Source of the DNA: Selaginella moellendorffii
Taxonomy: Eukaryota > Streptophyta > Lycopodiopsida > Selaginellales > Selaginellaceae
NCBI RefSeq assembly: GCF_000143415.4
Contig: NW_003314261.1
Location: 2,828,366 to 2,892,365, forward strand
DNA length: 64,000 nucleotides
Direction of reading: 5' to 3'
Shown here: positions 42,017 through 54,480 of the stretch, piece after piece
Numbering within the stretch: the first letter of the stretch is position 1
Layout: the number at the start of each line of letters is the position of its first letter
Translations under genes and position numbers: made by a program
The notes under the pieces: model-generated
What the model saw: only the letters and a program-made list of their open reading frames with translations
Told to the model about the DNA's origin: nothing
The model's database searches: none

Positions 42017-42979
42017 AACTTGTCTCAATTCCCAAAACAGGTAGTAGACTAGCAACTGCAGCAAAAAAAAAAGGCACTATGCAGGAATTTGCACATTTGG
42101 GATGAATGTGAAGCACCATTGCAAGGGATTGGCAAGAGCATGCCCATAGCCCATAAAACCCTAAATCAAAGGAAAGAGATCTAAATATAAGCTTGAATCA
42201 TAATTTGAAGGTGTATTGTCATTATAAATGCTTTCCACTAAATCCTGGAATTTACCCTCTTAATTTCAACAATCTCCATTGCAAAAGGTTTAGTGTCAAT
42301 GCCAATTAACACTTTGCATGTGACATGTGTGGTAGCGCCTTCTTCTCTCACCCCAGGCAATTAACTACTTCCTATTGGCTTGATAGCAAACATCAATAGA
42401 ATTATTTGTTAAGATATGGTTAAGGAAATAACCCTTTTACAGCTACCCCTATCGGACGGCTGCCATTGGCTAAATCTGGCAGCCCAGAAAGGTCAACACT
42501 CCCTCCTTATTATTATATCAAATAACTTCATACATTAATTTAATGTGGTTTGCATCTAGACCACCTGCAAGATCGGATTCCATAGGCTTAGGTGGGACAT
42601 GTATGTAATAACCCTTGTAATAATTGCTCCAAATAAAAACATTATTTTGAAGTTGACATGATTTTAAAGTTATTTCAGTGGTTAAATATTTTGTAATATA
42701 TTTTCTCTGGATACGCCAGATTTAACCACCCTAGCATATGCTTCAGGTTATCCTCGCTTAACTATCTTTTAACCCCTTAAAACCCTTATGGGAAACGTCA
42801 TGGGGCGAAGGGAGAGCGCATTGCAATGCGCGCCATGGATTGTTAGGGTGTGAATTGCGCTAGGGCAAATGTTTGCGGTGGGGCATTGGCGCATCGGCTG
42901 CCGGAGGCATTGGATCTCTCGCGGCTGCCCTGGATTTTGATCGATCTTTCGCTCGCAGCGATTGATCGGCGCCAGCGCC
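42017..42979. other. Intergenic DNA before the arginine decarboxylase gene
   Basis: I see no gene. A 13-bp inverted pair, GGCTAAATCTGGC (42468-42480) and GCCAGATTTAACC (42715-42727), bounds about 260 bp and matches at 12 of 13 bases. GC content rises from about 42780 toward the ADC start. Confidence 0.5.
42468..42727. repeat. Short inverted-repeat pair, MITE candidate
   Basis: The arms at 42468-42480 and 42715-42727 are complementary at 12 of 13 bases, and similarity extends loosely inward (CCAGA blocks). I see no clear target duplication. Confidence 0.35.
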
Positions 42980-45900
42980 ATGGCGGGCATCACGCCAATG
43001 CTGTCGTCGACATCGCTCCAGTACAAGAACGCGCTGGATCGAATCGCCGGGCCGCCCCAGTTTCGGTGGTTCTCGTGGACGCAGCCCGGGTGTGGGAGCC
43101 CGTGCTCGCCCGATCAATGCAGTGCCAGTGCCAGTGCCAGCGCCAGTGCTAGGGCGTCGTCTCGATCCAGGAGAGTCCAGGTTCTAAATATTTTTGTGAG
43201 AGCCGCTTGGTGTAGTGGGAAGTTTAGAACGAGGTCTCACGAGGAGACGAGGTCCGTAGAGAGCAGCACAGCCATCGAGAAGCGTGTCCTCACGCACTAC
43301 TCGTCCGCCAGGAAGGATTTTGACATACTGGAGAGGCTCACAATCTCTGAGACGTCGTCGGTGGGGTTCATCTCGCGGGATGATGTTGTGTCCACGGATC
43401 AAAGAGACTTGGAGGAAGAGATATGGACGATCAATGACAGCGCGGAGCTGTATAAGATCGATGGGTGGGGCGCGCCATACTTTTTCATCAATTCTAAAGG
43501 TCACGTTAGCGTCCATCTCCAGGGGCATCTGGATGGTAAATTCATCTTTGAAGTTGTCCGAAGGCAAGAATTTTAATATTTTCTGTTTTGTTTGTTAATG
43601 GCAGGCGCGGACGAACTGGACTTGGTGGATCTGATAGAGAGCCTCAGACGAAGAAACCTTCAGCTACCAATGGTTCTTCGTTTCCCCGAAATAGTGCAGC
43701 ACAGGATTCGCCAGCTGAATGACTGTTTCAACAATGCCATTGCGAAGTTCAGCTATCAGGCAAGTTTCTCTTTTCTTTTGATCTTTTTTTCAACAGTTCG
43801 CTCTCCTGACGTGTAGCGGCATTTTCAAGGAGTTTTTCCTATCAAGTGTAACCACGACCGCTATCTCCTCGAAGACATTGTGAAGTTTGGGGATCAGTGT
43901 AAGTTTGGGCTAGAAGCAGGCTCTAAACCCGAACTTCTGATAGCTATTGCAAAGCTAAGGGGCAGTAAGGACGCGCTTCTCATCTGCAACGGATACAAGG
44001 CATTTATTTGTGACCCTGTTCCAGTGTCGAGGCTTGATGAGTTGTGTGCTGTTGACTTGTGAGTAATTGACTCTAGCGTCGATGGACTCTTGACAACAAA
44101 TTGTTTCTCTTACTTTCTAATTTTTGTTTCTAACTGGTGGTGCTGATGTGCAGGATCGGGTATATATTGAGAGTGTGTTACTGGCGAGGCAGCTTGGCGT
44201 GAATGCCATCATTGTTCTTGAACAGGTTTGTATTTCTTTTTATTTCAAGTAGTTTATCAATGAACCTATGACAGATGGAGGAGCTAGAAATGGTAATCCA
44301 AGCGTGCAGAATTTTGAAAGTTCGACCCATGGTCGGTGTGAGGGCAAAACTAAGCACCAGACACACCGGGCATTGGGGTGGTTCTTCAGGCGACAAAGGG
44401 AAGTTCGGTCTCACGGTGACTGAGATCGTTCGTGTTGTGTATACGTTGAGAAAGGTTTGTTACGCATTTTTATGCTGGATTTAATACTAACACTTGGAAC
44501 ATGCAGGAAGGCATGTTGGATTGCCTTCAACTCCTGCATTTTCATATCGGTTCGCAAATTCCTTCGATCTCTATTATCAAAGAAGCCATGCGCGAAGGAA
44601 GCCACATCTTCTGCGAGTTAGCTTTGATGGGCGCACCCATGGTATGTACTCCTTTACTTTCGGTATAGTGGCCATCTGAAGCTTTCTCCAGCAATATATT
44701 GACGTCGGAGGCGGGCTTGGTATTGACTACGACGGAAGTAAAACTCAATCGAGTGCTTCAACAAATTACAGCATGCAGGTGGGCCTTTTTTTTTACGTTT
44801 TCGAAGCTTACCATGGTTTTCTCTTTTCTATCCCAGAATTATGCAAACGATGTGGTGGCAGCTCTGGTCGATGCTTGCATTTTAAAAGGGGTTGCTCAAC
44901 CCGTGATCATATCTGAGAGCGGGCGGGCCCTGGCATCCCATCATTCCGTTCTTGTCTTCGACGTTCTCAGCACGTTTGAGCGGTCCGAGAACACTTCCCT
45001 CGCAAATCTGGAAGTTCTGACGAATAACTCGCCTTATAGCCAGCTGAAAGACAATGGTCGAGGCTGCTGTGCCAACTCAAACCGTCCGCCTTGTTCAACA
45101 AGCCCGGCCGCCGATCAAGATCCAGGGGAGTACCTCCTTCACACGTTTGAGAAGGTCTACAATACCATGGACGAGTCCAACTTCAGAGAGTCATACAGCG
45201 ATGCCAAGCAGTTCAAATCCGAGATATCCAGCCTCTTCAAGCTCGGATGCCTGAGCCTGGAGCAGCGAGCTCAAGCCGACGCGCTGTACGAAGCACTCTG
45301 CCATCGTGTCGTAGCACTGTGCAAAGGAGAAGATCTTCCGGACGAGCTCCAGGAGCTGAGGGACTCACTGGCCGCAGTCTACCACATCAACTTATCCGTC
45401 TTTCGCTCGGCTCCCGACGCCTGGGCCATCGACCAGATCTTCCCGATCATTCCACTGCAAAGGCTGACCGAGAAGCCGACTGTTCAAGCTACTCTGGCAG
45501 ACCTTACCTGTGACAGCGATGGGAAGTTTGATCGGTTCATCGGCGAGAATGGCGAAGTAGCAGCCGCCCTCCCTGTTCACGAGCTGCGCAAGGGAGAGCC
45601 TTACTTGATGGGACTCTTCCTCGGTGGTGTCTACCAGGTAAAGTTTCCTTCTCTCTTTTGTTTCCGGTACTAAAACTTCAAGCTCTGTCAGGAGGTGATG
45701 GGAAGCGCTCACAATCTCTTCGGTGGAACAAACATAATTCACGTCAAGATCAAGCCACAGACGAGCAGCGACATCCTTACCTCCGCCGCGGCATTGCTCA
45801 AGAACGGCAGCTCTAGCGGCCGGGGAGGCTACACGATCGAGAGAGTGATCCGGGGCCAAACCATGGAAGAAGTGATGCGAGCCGTCCAGCACGTAGGCGA

Positions 45901-46033
45901 CGAGATGACCGAAGAGCTGCGAAGGGAGGCCGAGGACGCCGTCGCAAAGGGCCATCTCTCGGTGGAAGAAGCGCAAGCACTGCTAGTGAATTATAAGAGA
46001 AGCTTGGGATCCTACACTTACTTGAGCCGATGA
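42980..46033 (+). CDS. ADC: Arginine decarboxylase (SpeA/ADC type, PLP-dependent)
   Basis: Converts arginine to agmatine, the first step of the plant agmatine route to putrescine. The ATG at 42980 starts [20 protein letters not shown], a possible transit region containing [10 protein letters not shown]. The fold-III decarboxylase motifs are intact: [17 protein letters not shown], the PLP-lysine segment [64 protein letters not shown], and [10 protein letters not shown]. The C-terminal half has TCDSDGK and [20 protein letters not shown], with the active-site CDSDG Cys. The usual Gln of KCNQDR is His here. At least nine introns split the first half; the second half is mostly one exon. Stop at 46031-46033. 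Confidence 0.93.
43121..43150 (+). repeat. Hexanucleotide repeat encoding Ser-Ala
   Basis: Five AGTGCC-type units (one AGCGCC, one AGTGCT) encode alternating Ser-Ala in the ADC N-terminus. Confidence 0.85.
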
Positions 46034-46084
46034 TATGCTCCCGCCAATTATTTTAAAGCAGGAAAAAGATTCTCTTGATAAAAG

Positions 46085-46125
46085 TTTTAGGGTTTTGCTT
46101 CGTATCTATAGAACCCTAGGGTTTC
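46085..46125 (+). promoter_or_regulatory. Telo-boxes before SAM50
   Basis: TTTTAGGGTTTT (46085-46096) and the palindromic GAACCCTAGGGTTTC (46111-46125) lie 14-54 bp before the ATG, within the 105-bp gap after the ADC stop codon. Confidence 0.65.
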
Positions 46126-46138
46126 TCGGGCTCTGGCG

Positions 46139-47867
46139 ATGGCGAGCGAAGACGACGACGCTCGCAGTGGAGGCGAGCAGAATCGCGCGGCGGAGGAGGA
46201 TGTGGCGGAGGATGGGGCGGAGGAGGAGGAGGAGGAGGAGGCGGCGGATGGATCCAATGCGGTAAGGAAGCGGCGAGTGCTCGAGCGGCTGGCTCACAAG
46301 ATGGAGAAGGAGGATGTGAATGTGCGCGTCCACGACATCCAGATCAAGGGGAACAAGCGCACCAAGGACTGGGTGATCGAGTCGGTCCTGGGCAAGATGA
46401 AGGAGGCGACGACGCTCCAGGATATTTTGCTGGAGGCCGCCAAGGCCAGCGTCCAGATGGAGCGCATGGATGTGTTTGAGAGGTGGGTCATCAATTTCGA
46501 TGTCGGGCCGCCGGAGCTGCCAGGAACGACGAATGTGATCGTCGAGGTCGTGGAGCCCGAGAGGCCTTACTCGTGCAATGTGGGGATGTTTTCCAGGCCA
46601 GAAGTAAGTTCTCTGGGTCTCTCGAGCTTTTATTTTCTAGTTTTCATGTTTCTCATGGAAACTGTACTGCAGTCTCGAAAATGGTCGCTGGAGGGAACCT
46701 TGAAGTGGAAGAACTTGCTGGGTTATGGAGAAACTTGGGATGGAACTGGCTGCTACGGCTGGGACTCCACAGCTGAGAACAGTGTGGGAGTGAATTTCCC
46801 CAGGTTTAGAACTTGGCCTGCTGGTTTCTTCACTCGGGTCTCGTTACTCTCCCAGGACTGGCACAAGTACTCGTCTTACAAAGAAAGGCTGCTAGGGGTC
46901 TCGACTGGCTTGATCCACGACAACAATCACGAGCTCAGCTACAACTTGACGTGGAGAAACCTTGCCGATCCGTCTCATAGAGCGTCCAAGACTGTTCGCG
47001 GCCAACTTGGTCACTCTTTGCTCTCGGCTGTGAAGTATAGCTACAGGTTGGACACCCGGGATTCGTCTGTGAGACCAACTGAAGGATTCGCATTTTCCAC
47101 TTCCTCCCAGATCGCTGGCTTGGGACCCGACGCCAGGCTCTCGCGGTTCTTCAGGCAGGTACTTGAAAGTCACGATGTTTTCTCTGCCTTTTATCTTTAC
47201 TGATGTCTTCTTTTCTTGCATTACAGGAGCTAGATTTCCGTTTCGCTGTTCCTCTAGGCGTGTTCAACGCAGCCTTGAATCTCGGTGCCTCGGCTGGGCT
47301 GATCGTTCCCTGGGGGAAGGATTTCCTGAGCAAGTCGACGCCTCTGAGCGACCGGTTTTACATGGGAGGACCGAGCTGTCTCGTGAGCGAGCTCCGGGGC
47401 CCGTTCAGCCTGGTCGGCTTTCGAACGCGTGGAGTCGGTCCCAGGGAACTCAGGCGGCTTGTCAAGTCCGGCAACGAAGAGGAGATCGGGAAGAGGGACA
47501 CCTTGGGTGGAGACTTCGCCATCAACGGCTTCGCGGACCTCTCCTTCGATCTGCCGCTCAAGTTTCTCAAAGAGCACGACATCCACGCTCACGTCTTTGC
47601 GTGCTCGGGCAACATCTTGAGCCTAGCGGACAGGAAGAACATGACGGCGCAGAAGTTCTTCTCGGGGTTCCGGTCCTCGGTGGGCGCGGGCTTGGTCATC
47701 CCGACGAGAATGTTTCGTCTAGAGGTCTGTTTGATCTTTGGTTTCTCTTTGTTTCTCCTAAAGTTTGTGTTTTGCTGGTTTGGAAGATAAACTACTGCCG
47801 AGTTCTCAAGTACCAGGAAAACGATCGCGTCAGGAAAGGATTCCAGTTGTGCTTCTCGCCTCCGTGA
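46139..47867 (+). CDS. SAM50: SAM50, mitochondrial outer-membrane beta-barrel assembly protein (Omp85)
   Basis: Core of the sorting and assembly machinery that inserts beta-barrel proteins into the mitochondrial outer membrane. Residues 1-45 are highly acidic (a run of Glu followed by AADGS), as in several plant SAM50 proteins. One POTRA domain follows (VRVHDIQIKGNKRTKDWVIE ... NFDVGPPELPGTTNVIVEV). The barrel begins YSCNVGMFSRPE and includes LKWKNLLGYGETWDG, YSYRLDTRDSSVRPTEGFAF, RFYMGGPSCLVSELRGF-like and VGFRTRGVGPR, with the last strand RKGFQLCFSPP. Three introns were seen (near 46602, 47157 and 47725). The barrel's substrate-contact loop (RGF/VRGW-type) is VGFRTRG. Length about 510 residues is normal. 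Confidence 0.92.
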
Positions 47868-48179
47868 AAGAGACGGGACGTTTTTGACTCGATTCTATGA
47901 AGAAATTTGTCCGAATAAATGGATTTTTGAGTAGTCTAATGTTAGAATTTAGTATATTCTTAGCTTGTGCCTTGACCGGCCCGGTCCACCCGCTAGTCAA
48001 CTACGAGCCTTCGTGGCGCTGACGTGGGTTAACAGCGGCCTCCAACTTGAGGTTGTGGTGGCTGCCTCGTGGAAAAATGAGGGCGTAGGGTTTTATTTCC
48101 AGCATTTCGACTGGGTATGGTGTCTCGCAGGGATTGAGCGATCGATCGACGACGGTGCAATCGATACGATTGCGGGGCG
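47868..48179. other. Intergenic spacer before ABC1K3-like gene
   Basis: The 312-bp spacer holds an AATAAA about 45 bp after the SAM50 stop and a telo-box TAGGGTTTT at 48086-48094. No ORF is convincing. Confidence 0.6.
48086..48094 (+). promoter_or_regulatory. Telo-box before the ABC1K3-like gene
   Basis: TAGGGTTTT lies about 90 bp before the ATG at 48180. Confidence 0.5.
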
Positions 48180-51100
48180 ATGCTGCTCCAGTCCGGAGGC
48201 GCCATTCCCAGGCGGCTGTCGTCCGGCTTCTGCGATGATGATTCTAATCGGCAGCGATCTCGTCGCTGCCTCTGTGTTAGAGCGGTAGCTACCTCGGATC
48301 CTCCGGCTTCCGAGGCGAAATCTTCTCGTAGGAATGTCAATGGGAGCGCAAGGATTAATGGCAGTGCTGGCCGAAGCATGGTACGTTTTGTTTTGATTTT
48401 TGTCGCTAGATTGGTTTTCTCATGGCGCGCATGGCAGCGAGTGGGAGATATGGCGGAGGAAGTGAAGAAGATGAGAGCTCAGCTCGAAGAAGACGAGCAA
48501 GTCGCTTCATTCATGCGTGGGCTTCGAGGACAGAATCTCTCGGACGAGCTCTTCGCGTCATCGACCGTAAAGCTTCGCCTTGTCGAGGTAAGAAATATGT
48601 TTCGTCGAGCCAAAATGAAGAGCCATATTTTGCAATGTTTCCAGGTTGACAGAGAAGGAGACAAGGAAGCACTGCCCCTGGTTTATAGCCCCCAAGCGAT
48701 ATCTGCGTACTGGGGAAAGCGCCCTGCCGCTGTTTTCACTCGCATTTTCCAGTTGCTTGGTGTTGCTGGCGGATTTCTTTCTCACCTCGCTGGAGACATC
48801 GTTTCGAAGAAGCTGAAAGAGGTAACGATACTTATTTTGTTGTTTCCCTGAGTGAAGGCACTTTACTTGCAGAATGAAGTCGCGCGAGCTATCGAGCTGA
48901 GGGAAATTGTAACATCGCTTGGACCTGCCTATATCAAGCTTGGACAAGCTCTCAGCATTCGTCCTGATATATTGTCTCCTGCCGCCATGACTGAGCTACA
49001 GAAGCTTTGTGACAAAGTACGTTGGATTGAACTTGGAACTGATTTGCACTTCATTGTGACTATAGCCTTCTTAAATGTTTTCTAGGTGCCGTCATTTCCG
49101 AACGATATTGCAATGGATCTTATTGAGAAAGAATTGGGCCAGCCATGGACCGAACTGTATTCGGAGCTTTCTCCATCTCCTATTGCTGCCGGTATGAAGA
49201 ACTAGAAATTTGCTTCTATACTTCTCTTTAAGTTGATCTTTGCAGCATCTCTGGGGCAAGTTTATAAGGGTCGGCTTAAGGAGACGGGAGAACCTGTGGC
49301 TGTAAAAGTTCAAAGGCCTTACGTACTTGAGACTGTAACTATTGACTTGTACATCATCAGAAAACTTGGGCTCGCTCTTCGAAAATTTCCACAGGCAAGT
49401 TTTACCTTCGATGTAATTTTCTTGCCATAATTGTGTTGCGCTTGTAGTACAGATAGCTACAGATGTTGTTGGTCTTGTGGATGAATGGGCTGCACGGTTT
49501 TTCGAAGAGCTTGATTATGTCAATGAAGGTCGGAATGGAACTAGGTTTGCAGAAATGATGCGGCAAGACCTTCCTCAGGTTTGAGCTTTTGAATGATTCA
49601 ATTGATCACCATCTTTGCTGCAGGTAGTTGTCCCAAAAACTTACGCCAAGTATACATCAAGAAGAGTATTAACAACCGGATGGATTGATGGAGAGAAACT
49701 TTCTCAAAGTACAGCTGATGATGTCGGAGAACTTGTAAATGTAGGTGTAATTTGCTATCTAAAACAGGTACGTGCTTATATATTCCATTGTTTCGGCTTC
49801 CGATTGTTTTCTCATTGAATATTTGACTGTGAAGTTGCTAGATACAGGTTTATTCCACGCTGACCCACATCCTGGGAATCTAATACGCACTCTTGATGGG
49901 AAGTTGGCCATACTTGATTTTGGTAGGTTCCTTGTATGCGTTAGGATTGAAAATGTTAGTAACTGTTTCGCATGCAGGTCTGATGACACAAATAACAGAT
50001 GACCAAAAATACGGAATGATTGAAGCGATATCGCATCTTATTCATCGTGACTACGAGGCTATTGTCAAGGATTTTGTGAAGCTAGATTTCATTCCCGAAG
50101 GAGTGAATCTAAATCCGATTATGCCTGTTTTGGCGAAAGTGTTTGATCAAGCTCTAGAAGGCGGTGGTGCCAAGAACATCAACTTTCAGGAACTTGCCTC
50201 CGATCTGGCTCAAATCACATTTGATTATCCTTTCCGGATTCCTCCATATTTTGCTCTTATAATTCGAGCTATTGGAGTTCTGGAAGGCATTGCATTAGTA
50301 GGCAACCCGGACTTCGCAATAGTAGACGAAGCGTATCCTTACATCGCACAGGTATGTATGTTTTATTTTCTAAACCATTGCCACTCAATTTTCTTTTCTG
50401 TTACGCAGAGGCTTCTTACAGATGATTCTCCAAGATTAAGAGAAGCTCTTCGGTATACCCTCTACGGGAAAACCGGTGTTTTCGACGTGGACAGATTCAT
50501 CGATGTTATGGAAGCGTTTGAGTCATTTACTGTGGCTGCTAAAAGTGGAGGCGGTGAAGCACTCGGTGGGGATATGGCATCCCTTGGTTCGTTACCGAGT
50601 ACTTCAAGAGACATTATCTTGCGAACGACTAGTAAGGATCTTCCGTCCGGACAAATGCACGCTAGGGTGGCGCTGGGATTTATGGTCTCCGAGCGTGGAG
50701 AATTCTTTCGCGAATTTATACTAGACGAGGTATGAATTTACTCAGTATCATCTCTAGTTCCGCAATCCAAAACTTCTGGCTGCAGGTTGTGAAAGGACTG
50801 GATGCACTGTCTAGGGAGCAAGTTGCTCGTGCGTTGCCATTACTGGGCCTGAACAGAATCGATACCATTTTAAGGTCTATGCCTGTCGTTGGCGTTTTTG
50901 CCAGTGCTTTGCCTTTCATGCCTCATCGGCTACTCCCCACCATTACAGCCATCACAGAAGAAGACGAGCTTGTATTGAACAACGTATATAAAATCATCTC
51001 CTTTTTTGTAGAAGGAACTCCATCGTTCAGAACAATCGATCGGGTATGTTGTGACTTGTTTCTGTGATAATGACCCCATTTGTTTCCATCAAACGCAGGA

Positions 51101-51239
51101 AAATGGATTGGAAGTGCTCAGATTACTAAGAGAACTCCAACCCATTCTTCCAAACATTTCATCGAAGCTGGTTCCAGAGATAGTGAGCCGTTTCGCATCG
51201 CGTGTTGTTGCCAGAGTCCTGCGGGAAGTTTTCTTGTGA
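48180..51239 (+). CDS. ABC1K3: ABC1 atypical kinase, plastid ABC1K3-like
   Basis: An atypical protein kinase of the UbiB/ADCK group; ABC1K1 and ABC1K3 act in plastoglobules on tocopherol and plastoquinone metabolism. The ATG at 48180 starts [20 protein letters not shown], a transit-like N-terminus. Family motifs are present: the KxGQ loop ([18 protein letters not shown]), the Ala-rich loop in place of a P-loop ([12 protein letters not shown]), [20 protein letters not shown], the catalytic [11 protein letters not shown] and the metal-binding ILDFG. The long C-terminal extension (to LREVFL) has [12 protein letters not shown], as in ABC1K3 relatives. The gene has more than ten short introns. Assignment to K3 rather than K1 rests on the C-terminal extension and is less sure. 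Confidence 0.85.
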
Positions 51240-51677
51240 AGCACGTCAAATAGTTTGGATGACTGGCGAAAGACAAAGTCACGGCAAAGGTACAATCTCT
51301 CAAGTTGTAAGTTGCAAGTCAATTGAAATCAAAACTCTGTTTGACACGGGGCTCTGAATTTGTGCGTCTGTTCTTCTCACTTCCGTGTGCTTTGTCTCCT
51401 CTAGATGCACAGAGCATGCCAGAGCGATGCAATGAAGAATCTCGCTCTATGTTAATTGTACGCAATCTCAGGCCAGTTCTAGCAATCTGCTTTATACTTT
51501 TTTAATTTTTCCTTCTTTGATTGTAGCAGTGGGAACCCCTGGAAAAGGGCTTCACAGGCCTGACGTGTTATATTTCGACTGTCACAGGGCCCTGTACAAA
51601 TAAATGTAGCTGCCAAAACTTTGGTCTTATGGGGAGCGAAATGTGGATAACTACTTGAAAACTGTTGGTACTTTCTG
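51240..51677. other. Convergent 3' region
   Basis: The spacer between convergent genes has no convincing ORF. An AATAAA-like motif lies at about 51597. It probably holds the 3' ends of both transcripts. Confidence 0.5.
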
Positions 51678-53661
51678 TCATTTACTCCGCTTTGTCAAGA
51701 GACTAACTTGGTGGTTTCCTGCTCGTAGGTAACTGCAAATGGGTTCTCTGGGAAACTTGCAGCTCTGGAAACTCAAAATTAAACTTGCATCAATAAGATT
51801 AGAGCAATACCTCGAGTAAGTATTGCGACTGCTATGGCTAGTTTTTCTGTGTGTGTCGTCATCTCCTAAGATGTATCCTAAGTTGATGTTCGTTTCCTTT
51901 AGTAACACGTCGGTGGCACCTGAAAGACTCCACAGTAAGTCGGATTTCCGTGAAAGAATATCTCACGCTTACCATCTTGTGGTTTATCTACAGCTTGGAG
52001 TCGAAACTCTACTAGTTTCTGTTGGAGGTAATTCTCTCGCTGCTGCTGCTGCTGCATGCTTTCTTCGGGCAGTTTAGAAGCTGGGAAAATCACACCGCGT
52101 GTAAACACGGGAACGTAGCAAAATACCATGCAAAGTTACCAAGGTCGGTGTTGTTTCTCGCATTCCTGGATTGTTGATCAGCATTTTTCCTAGACAGACA
52201 AACATATTGTGCCAAACATACAAAAAGTCTCCATGTGATCCGAGCTTACTTGTCGGTGTATTTTACTTTGTCACGGTAAGGCTTGACCAGAACACGAGCT
52301 CCGCAAACATAGTGGGGATTGCCTTCGGCCAGAATGGTCTTGACAGTTTCTCCATGGATGAAGGTTACGAATCCAAACATACGCTTCTGCTGATAAGGGA
52401 TTCGTACGTCCTGAACAGGACCATAAGCGCTGGCAAGCAAGCAACAAGGCAGCTACATGAGAGGTATTATCTTTTGATATGTTTTTAACTTCTTTACCTG
52501 AAGTGCGCGTTCACATCCTCTTCAGTGAAAGCGCTCTCAGCAGGGAACGTCAAATATATCTGACGAGAGCTGGGACTTACGATGCCATTATGATCATAAT
52601 TATCTCCACGATGAGCCGCAACCGCAAGCCTGGAACTTTCTTCAACCAGGACGACTGCCTGCTGTCCATTGGGCCTGAGAAGCGAACTACTTGTCAGACG
52701 CATGCAAGACGGACTCGAACGAAGATCGATCGGCTTACTGATCGATGACGAGAGTGTTCTTCATATGGCAAAGCAGGCTGGTTAAACCGGATCCTTGTAC
52801 GGCCTCGGGAGTCGCCAGGAACCCGTCAACGTGGAGAGCGCTCCCGAATTCCTCGAAGTACATCTGCGGAAGCAACGAGATTGGCACCGGTGACTTTCTG
52901 GCACGGAGCAGCTCTTGAATCTCCAATTCCAGCCTCTCCAGAGCCGACTCTGTCCCGTGCTCCTCGATTCCCAGCGAGTTCGGAGTGTGGAGAAATCTAC
53001 ACCCGCTGCCGTGCTTGCAGTGGCCCCGGGAGTAGTAGACGCAAGGCTTCCACGCGTGGCTACTGTTATTGCTACTGCTGCTGCTGCTGTTTGGAGATTC
53101 GTGCTCCGAGAGACTCAGCATCAGATCGTGTTCGTCTGACTTTTGCTGCTGCTGCTTCTGCTGCTTCAATCTGTTCCTGTTGAGGAACGCGAAAGTTTCC
53201 GGGTAGAAATGATCGTTTGGGAAAACTCCGGCACCAAAGAGAGGCTGGTGCTGGTATATATCTTGCATTGAAGGCCGATTCATTAACTCCGCTTGTTGTT
53301 GCAGTTGCTTCTGGAACGGGACATGGGAATTGACGAGGGGAGGATGGTACACGTCTCTGAGATGGTAAGTGGATTGAAGCTGGTGATCGAATGCGGTACT
53401 AAAGTGGAAAGGTGGATGCTCAGGCCTGGAGAATGGAGCAGGATGATCGAAATGAGCATTAGGACTGGGAGAGAGGCCAAGTTCCTGCTTTGCTTTGTCC
53501 ACCACGGAGAAGAGGAGGGCATCCGAGCCGAGGGCCATCCGGAGCATATCTTGCTCTGCCTCGTCTTGCAGAAGCAGATATCCAATGATCTTTGAGACGT
53601 ACCTGGGATCCAGAGCCTGCACTCTTGCGTACAGCATTCTCGTGAGCTCGTAAGGATCCAT
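51678..53661 (-). CDS. CCCH zinc-finger protein with N-terminal helical domain and RRM
   Basis: A plant RNA-binding protein like Arabidopsis C3H-type RRM proteins (the C3H46/C3H53 group). The ATG at 53661 starts [20 protein letters not shown], followed by [12 protein letters not shown]; this conserved helical N-terminus defines the group. A Gln/Ser/Asn-rich region leads to a CX7CX5CX3H finger ([19 protein letters not shown]). After [15 protein letters not shown] and [12 protein letters not shown] comes an RRM with RNP2 IYLTFP and RNP1 [10 protein letters not shown] polyQ exon (QQQQQ, about 52030-52065) follows. The last exon is uncertain: splicing at the GATG/GTAAGC donor opens a frame ending at 51678, but other ends are possible. 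Confidence 0.75.
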
Positions 53662-54480
53662 ATGATTTTTTCTACAGAATGAATGGAGCCGAGGTGAGCA
53701 CCGAGGAGAGGAGCAGCAGCAGTAGCAGCAGCAGCTGCACAGAATGCTACTGGTAACATACCTCGTGTGTGGTTTTTTTTTCTTCGGATGTACTAATCCT
53801 GCGATAAGTGATTCGTGCAGTTCATCGGCTCCCTCAAGCTGCTGCTTCAAAAATGGGGAAGGGGGAGGGGACCCTCGTTCTCCACTGTTCAACCAATCAC
53901 TCTCCCGAGACCTGCTGACAAATTCGAATTATTGGACTATAGCTCGGATGGGCTCTTCAGCAGATCCCTTGCAAAGAAAAGGCAAAAAACAAGGCTGCAG
54001 TTCAATACTACACGGATTCTACTGTTTTAGTGAGCGAGACTTTTGAAGCATCAGCAAGGAAAGCTTTTTCCTCTAGCCAGAGAAAGCAGGTCGCGCAAGC
54101 CGAGAAAGGGATCCTTCAGACAGGGCGTCAGTTTTATATTCATATCGGTCACAAGGAGGAGAAAAGGAAGCAAGCGCTGCTCTGCAAAGATTGAGAGGAA
54201 CCGAGGACAAAGTTTTCCTGGTAAGGTTTAAAGCCCAGAAAAGAAAAAAAGAAGATACTAAAGCTTCGTTTTCTTCGCAGATTAATGCGAAGAAGAAAGG
54301 CCGAGGAGAATAATGATATGTTACAATCTCAGTGACTAAAGGCTTTGGTTTGTTACGCAGGATGAAATCTCGCTGCACAGTAAAGTACGCAAAAGGGTAA
54401 TGATATGTTACAGCTCGGTGACTCAAGCTTGGGTCGATGAAATCTCGCTGCAAAGTACACTACGCAAAAGTTTTTCAAAG
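53662..54480. other. Divergent upstream region with a tandem duplication
   Basis: No gene is visible. On the minus strand an in-frame extension (to 53892) of the CCCH ORF is Cys-rich and probably leader. The stretch contains the tandem repeat at 54311-54470. Confidence 0.5.
54311..54470 (+). repeat. Imperfect tandem duplication (85 and 73 bp)
   Basis: Unit A (54311-54395) and unit B (54398-54470) both run TAATGATATGTTACA ... GTGACT ... GATGAAATCTCGCTGCA ... TACGCAAAAG. Unit B lacks about 12 bp. Confidence 0.85.

Noticed and set aside
43195-43270. A-box-like GCTTGGTGTAGTGGGAAG suggesting a tRNA
   Set aside because: No T-loop (GGTTCGA type) or cloverleaf follows; the stretch lies in the ADC 5' coding/intron region.
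53662-53892. N-terminal extension of the CCCH protein
   Set aside because: The conserved family N-terminus starts at the Met at 53661, and the extension is Cys- and Lys-rich sequence without family support.
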